From: Costus lasius
Lineage: Eukaryota > Streptophyta > Magnoliopsida > Zingiberales > Costaceae
Length of the DNA stretch: 64,000 bases
Assembly (NCBI GenBank): GCA_027563935.2
Contig: CM050452.1
Coordinates: 35,693,350 to 35,757,349, forward strand
Direction of reading: 5' to 3'
Part shown: piece by piece, positions 59,711 through 64,000 of the stretch
Numbering within the stretch: the stretch's first letter is position 1
Layout of the letters: each line of letters starts with the position of its first letter
Notes under the pieces: generated by a model
What the model was told of the DNA's origin: nothing
What the model saw: only the letters and a program-made list of their open reading frames with translations
Database searches by the model: none
Made by a program: the position numbers and the translations under genes

Positions 59711-62375
59711 TGTAACATCCCGTTATCTTAACCCCAAACAAATGGCACAATTCATGAATGATATAGGATGTTTCATATAAGATCGATTCATATGCTAGGT
59801 AAAACCGAGTTCAAGAAAACACGATCTGAAAATTTCCACAAACCCATACATAAATATCCACAAAACACAAATCTCATAAATCACATAAGGGTACCTGCCA
59901 CCACGCAATCCTTGCACTAGACATATGCAAGGCAACAGTTATATCAAATCCGATGGCATAAATACAATTCGATTCAAAACTCAAAGCAAGGCCACAAAGT
60001 CGATTTTAAAAACTCATACCAAACACCGAAACCAGGCTGAAGCCCGCGGTGACACAAAAAATCAAAATCATTTAACTGCCACAATCTGGCATCACAAGTT
60101 CACATAGTCTCATGATTCACATAGTTCATATCATTCATATAGTTTGGCCACAACCGGCCCCAAATAATTAAACACAAAAGTCTACTGGCATATCACGATA
60201 TTCATACAAATTGCTAACTGGAAATGCGCCCCTGCTCTGCTCCTGAAAATAATGAGGGGTGAGCTACACAGCCCAGTGAGTGGATAGTCTAAATCGACCA
60301 TCCATAACATACACTCAAAAATATAGGCAGATTATTTTTAAAAAATCTTTAACAGAACATTATGTCGGCATATAACAAGATTAAATACAGAAGTCATATA
60401 AACAGTCAGATGTACACACCAACATATAACAAACTCATGTTCACAAACTCAGGTTCTAGAGTTATACTCTAAACCAACTAAACATATCCATACTTAATTA
60501 ACCTAGTTGTCCAGCATATTCAGTAGTGACCAATATGGTCTAACCCGGCTTTGGCCTAAGCACTGGGAGCTGCAAAATCTCGTGCAACACATAAACATGG
60601 ACAGTGAGTAGAATCAAGAGGTGGCCCCCGCCAGGTCACGACGTGGCACTTTGCTCTATCACCCCATAAACACATCGATGGATTGTGTGTAGATTCAAGA
60701 GGTGGCCCCCGCCAGGTCATGACGTGGCACTTTGCTCTACAACACCCCATATCACAAAAAGAGAGTGATGACATCAAGAGGTGGCCCCTGTCCGACCAAG
60801 ACATGGCACTTTGCGTCAAAACCCGTTCTCCCAAAAGGTTCCTACTGGACAACAGACACATCTTATACCATATTTCACAAAGGTGGACTCCTAAGTGTCA
60901 ACTAGACTCTAGGATAGTCATCACAGAAATCATATCGGGCAGGCTGAACATCAACCCCCATCACAATAATCATAATAGGCAGGCTGAACATCAACCCCCT
61001 CACATATCACAATACAGGGCTGAAATTCAAACCCTTAACATATCACATACGGACTATCCCCTTGAGTACACAGTTACACTTAGCCTTAGTCCTAACCATC
61101 ACATAGCACATAATATCCAAATTCACATAACCACATAATTTTCAAAAGTCACATAACCATATAATGTTCCAAATTCACATAACCCGTTACATAACACATA
61201 TTATTCCAAATTTACATCACCCATCACATAACACATATTATTCCCAAAAATCTCATAACATAGCATATAATATTTCATATTCGAATAGTGTAGTCCTTAG
61301 ATTTCATGCTAATTAGTTCAGTCAACCTTGCTATGTTATCACCCAAATTTCTCAAACAATTTCTCAAACAATTACCACATGTAACATGTTAACTAAAAAC
61401 ATCAAATTCGGTTTTCATACATATTATCAAGATTTCGGTTTAACATGTAACATGTTAACTAAAAACATCAAATTCGGTTTTCATACATATTACAAAAATC
61501 ATTGATTTATACCTAGTTAACTAGAATTTCATACTCAAAATTCAATGATTTAACGCTACCAAAATTCCTATAAAAATACCTTAAATTTCATACAAATTTT
61601 CGGTTAAACAATCATCATATAATCACCTTTATAAAATTCGGTTTTCATGATATAATCAACTTTACAAAATTCAGTTTTCATCATATAATCAACTTTACAA
61701 AATTCGGTTTTCATCATGGTGAAGTCTTGAATTTCGGTTTTAGCATGGTAAGATTTCCAACAAGCAAATATATCATCTAACACATCAATTAACACAAACA
61801 AATAGATAGAAATCGATTAGACACCCCACTCACCTCTTAACCGAGAACACAAGGTGAAAATTCTCCAAAAATTGTCTAAAGCCTTGTCACCACCAATGGA
61901 AGAAAACGCCACCCAAACCAAAGATGCCGGCCAATGGAAGAAAGGAAGAGGAAGAAAGGGTTTTCGCCTCCAAGCCTCCAAGCCGTCGCCCAAAATTTCT
62001 TCCAAGCAAAATATCGCCAAAATCTCCACCCTAACCGAAATTACCACTTAAACTTTGGGTTTTTAAATTCTAAACCCATTAACCAATTAATTCAAAAGGG
62101 TTTAATCCATTTAACTAATAATTTCGAATTTTAAATCTAATATCCATCTAATTTAAGTGTAACCCAATAACCCATGGTTTAAGTGAAAATCCAATATGAA
62201 TTTAAATTAACATCCAATTAATTAATTCACTTAAGCGCAAATCCAATAAGGATTTAATTGATATCCAATAAGGTCTAATTAACCAATAAGGTCTAATTAA
62301 TTACTTACAATTTACAACCCATAAATCCTAATTAATTTATCATGAACAACCAATAATAATTTATCATAAATTAAC
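59711..62375 (-). repeat. 5' LTR of element H, incomplete
   Basis: 2665 bp matching 52332-54995, including the same internal repeats. Interrupted by I in its U3 side, 208 bp from the outer end. Confidence 0.92.
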
Positions 62376-64000
62376 TGTTGGGGTATGCCCTTAAGGCTAA
62401 TGTTTGAGGCCTTGGGATTGTATAAGTATCATGTAATAAACTCTTAAGTTTATAAAGGCATGGTTATTATTCAGGTTGTTACCTTGTCTGCTGTAATAAG
62501 TGTACTTCTGAATAATGTCTCAAAGCTGTTCAGCTAGGCTGACAGGCTATATGTCCTTAGTCGAGATATCTTGGTGAACATGAGACAGCCTTGATATGAT
62601 TGAGACTGATATGAGTGCTAATCTTATAGGATGCTTCGAGCATGGAATAAGATGTAGACTCATGGGTACATTGGATGTACTGGACAGACCCTACTCGGAT
62701 ATTCCATTGCTTGTCACAATGTGAATGATCCTTGTAAGCACTAAGTGGCACATGTCCTTTGACTTGAGATCACTTATGTTTCTAAATGATGATTGTCATT
62801 GTTTTGAGGTAGTTCAATATCATTTGAAACATAATGATTATAGACTATCTTGGATGGTGAGCTTGAGTCAGGTTAGGGCACTTGTGATAGATAAAGGATT
62901 GCCGTCTCCTTGTTTAAGGAGTGTGATGTTCTAAAGGGCCCCCCTATATGAGATGATTGAGGAAGTGTATGGCCATACCCAGATGACTATGTGCATCTGA
63001 TCTAATCATGCTCATCGTATTGGAGTTACAGGCTTGACATGCTTGTCCAATAAGAACATCCAGTGGCAAAGGAATCATGCATGCCTAGTGAGTTGATTCA
63101 CACTTATGCTGTGGTTGGGTGGAGTCTTGGAAGACTCTTTCCTTTATATCGGGAGACAGTGATGTGTTGCTAGATACCCCTCGCTGATCGTGATAACGTA
63201 AGTTATCGTTACCGACATTTAAAGGAAACCCTTAGGGTCGCACAATTTGATGATATGGCTACTTAAGTCAGATCGTGTGGACTGAATTGTTCGAGTTCAG
63301 TTTAAAGGAGATTAAACTCTGATTGTAAGTGAGATCCAGTCTGATCATGTTTGATTGATTAGGGCTTGAGATCGGTAAGCTTAGATCGAGAGTGTGGATG
63401 CTAGATCGAAGAGATCAAGAGCATTAAAAGGATGAACGGTCAGATTTTGAACCTTAGGGTTTAATTTGGTCTGAACCGATTATTGGGCTGATTTGGTTTG
63501 GTCATTGGACCAATTGAATTGAACCGGCTCACATGTGAGCGCTTGGTTCATTTGAGAGGAGAGCTATGCGTTTGGTTCACTTCATGTGAACGCATAACGC
63601 AAGCTTTGATGACTTGCCATTTATGGCATTTCGGTTTGAAAATTGTGATGAATGTCTCCACATTCGATCACAAGTTTGGCTAACGCTCCTCTCCATCATC
63701 TTGCTCTCGACGACACACACTTTCTTGTGTGGTGAAAGTGACGAGAAGAAAGATCGGCCAAGAGTTCATCATCTCCTTCATGCGATAAGACCCCTTGAAG
63801 CTTTTGCTAGCACAAAGTTGAGAAGGGAGTAGTCTTTGTCTTCTTGTGTGCGCACCTTTTGGAGGAGATCAACCTTGTTTTCTTCTTCCAAGCCGCCTTC
63901 CATCCATGGCAATGGTAAGATCATATCATGATCTTAAGTTGGTTTAAGTTGATTATATAGTTCATATGCGATCTTTAGAAGCCCTTTTTCCGCATTGCAT
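62376..64000 (+). mobile_element. Element I: family-1 copia LTR, runs off the right edge
   Basis: Begins TGTTGGGGTATGCCC. 1625 bp are visible against 1673-1730 in other copies, so the LTR is nearly complete. Left flank ttaac (62371-62375) would be its TSD. Hairpins at 63575-63591 (GTTCAC/GTGAAC) and 63615-63628 (TGCCA/TGGCA), then ATG-GCA-ATG at 63906-63914 followed by GTAAGA. Whether it is a solo LTR or a full element cannot be seen. Confidence 0.92.

Larger units (their letters stand above)
52332..62375 (-). mobile_element. Element H: Ty3/gypsy retrotransposon with intact gag-pol
   Basis: Inserted in G gag. 3' LTR 52332-55203 (2872 bp), polypurine tract 55204-55217, gag-pol 59627-55233, PBS 59707-59696, and 5' LTR from 59711, cut at 62375 by I. 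LTR ends TGTAAGATCC and GGGATGTTACA. About a dozen LTR differences were seen in 2.66 kb. Long LTRs, a chromodomain-like C-terminus and pol motifs suggest a Tekay/Del-type chromovirus (inference). The 208-bp rest of the 5' LTR lies outside. Confidence 0.93.

Overview
The window is a stack of LTR retrotransposons from a seed-plant nuclear genome, most likely an angiosperm. I see no host gene, tRNA, rRNA or CRISPR array. The plant assignment rests on Ty1/copia and Ty3/gypsy elements with multi-kilobase LTRs, primer-binding sites matching initiator-Met tRNA (TGGTATCAGAGC), and 5-bp target duplications. Almost every base belongs to one of eleven elements, named A-K here. Only 13550-14274 is unassigned.

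Layout. K, a minus-strand gypsy element, has an open gag-pol (1-2629) running off the left edge. Its 5' LTR (2812-13549) is split by A, a minus-strand copia element (3085-12202). J, a minus-strand gypsy relic, has a 3' LTR (about 14275-22417) split by copia element B (14776-21931, plus). The J pol gene (22430-24098) is cut by copia element C (24099-49146, plus). C is interrupted by D (28026-46558, a second copia family), and D is interrupted by E (35082-44223). C also carries a solo LTR, F (46903-48593). C ends in a tail-to-tail fusion with G, a minus-strand copia fragment (to 52331). G is cut by H, a minus-strand gypsy element with a complete 1464-codon gag-pol (52332-62375). The H 5' LTR is split by I, another copia LTR that runs off the right edge. 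TSDs I could read on both sides: A cctac, B ccgtt, D ggtac, E tgaat, F actgg.

Family 1 (A, B, C, E, F, G, I) is a copia family with LTRs of about 1.7 kb and a single gag-PR-IN-RT-RH frame, resembling the Angela/Tork lineage. E is the best copy. A, B and E each have a frame broken by one CAG-to-TAG stop, each at a different codon. D belongs to a related family with 2065-bp LTRs and a badly decayed frame.

Most interesting observations: (1) In every family-1 LTR with that region present, the sequence ATG-GCN-ATG sits directly before a splice-donor-like GTRNGN. A branch point and acceptor lie just before gag, 21 nt (7 codons) upstream of the usual ATG, so splicing would place the gag start inside the LTR and remove the PBS from the mRNA. 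(2) The LTR leader holds a cluster of hairpins whose stems change in a compensatory way between copies. (3) The leader after the PBS holds three further hairpins conserved in layout between both copia families. Together these suggest a leader that separates translated from packaged RNA; this is inference from sequence alone.
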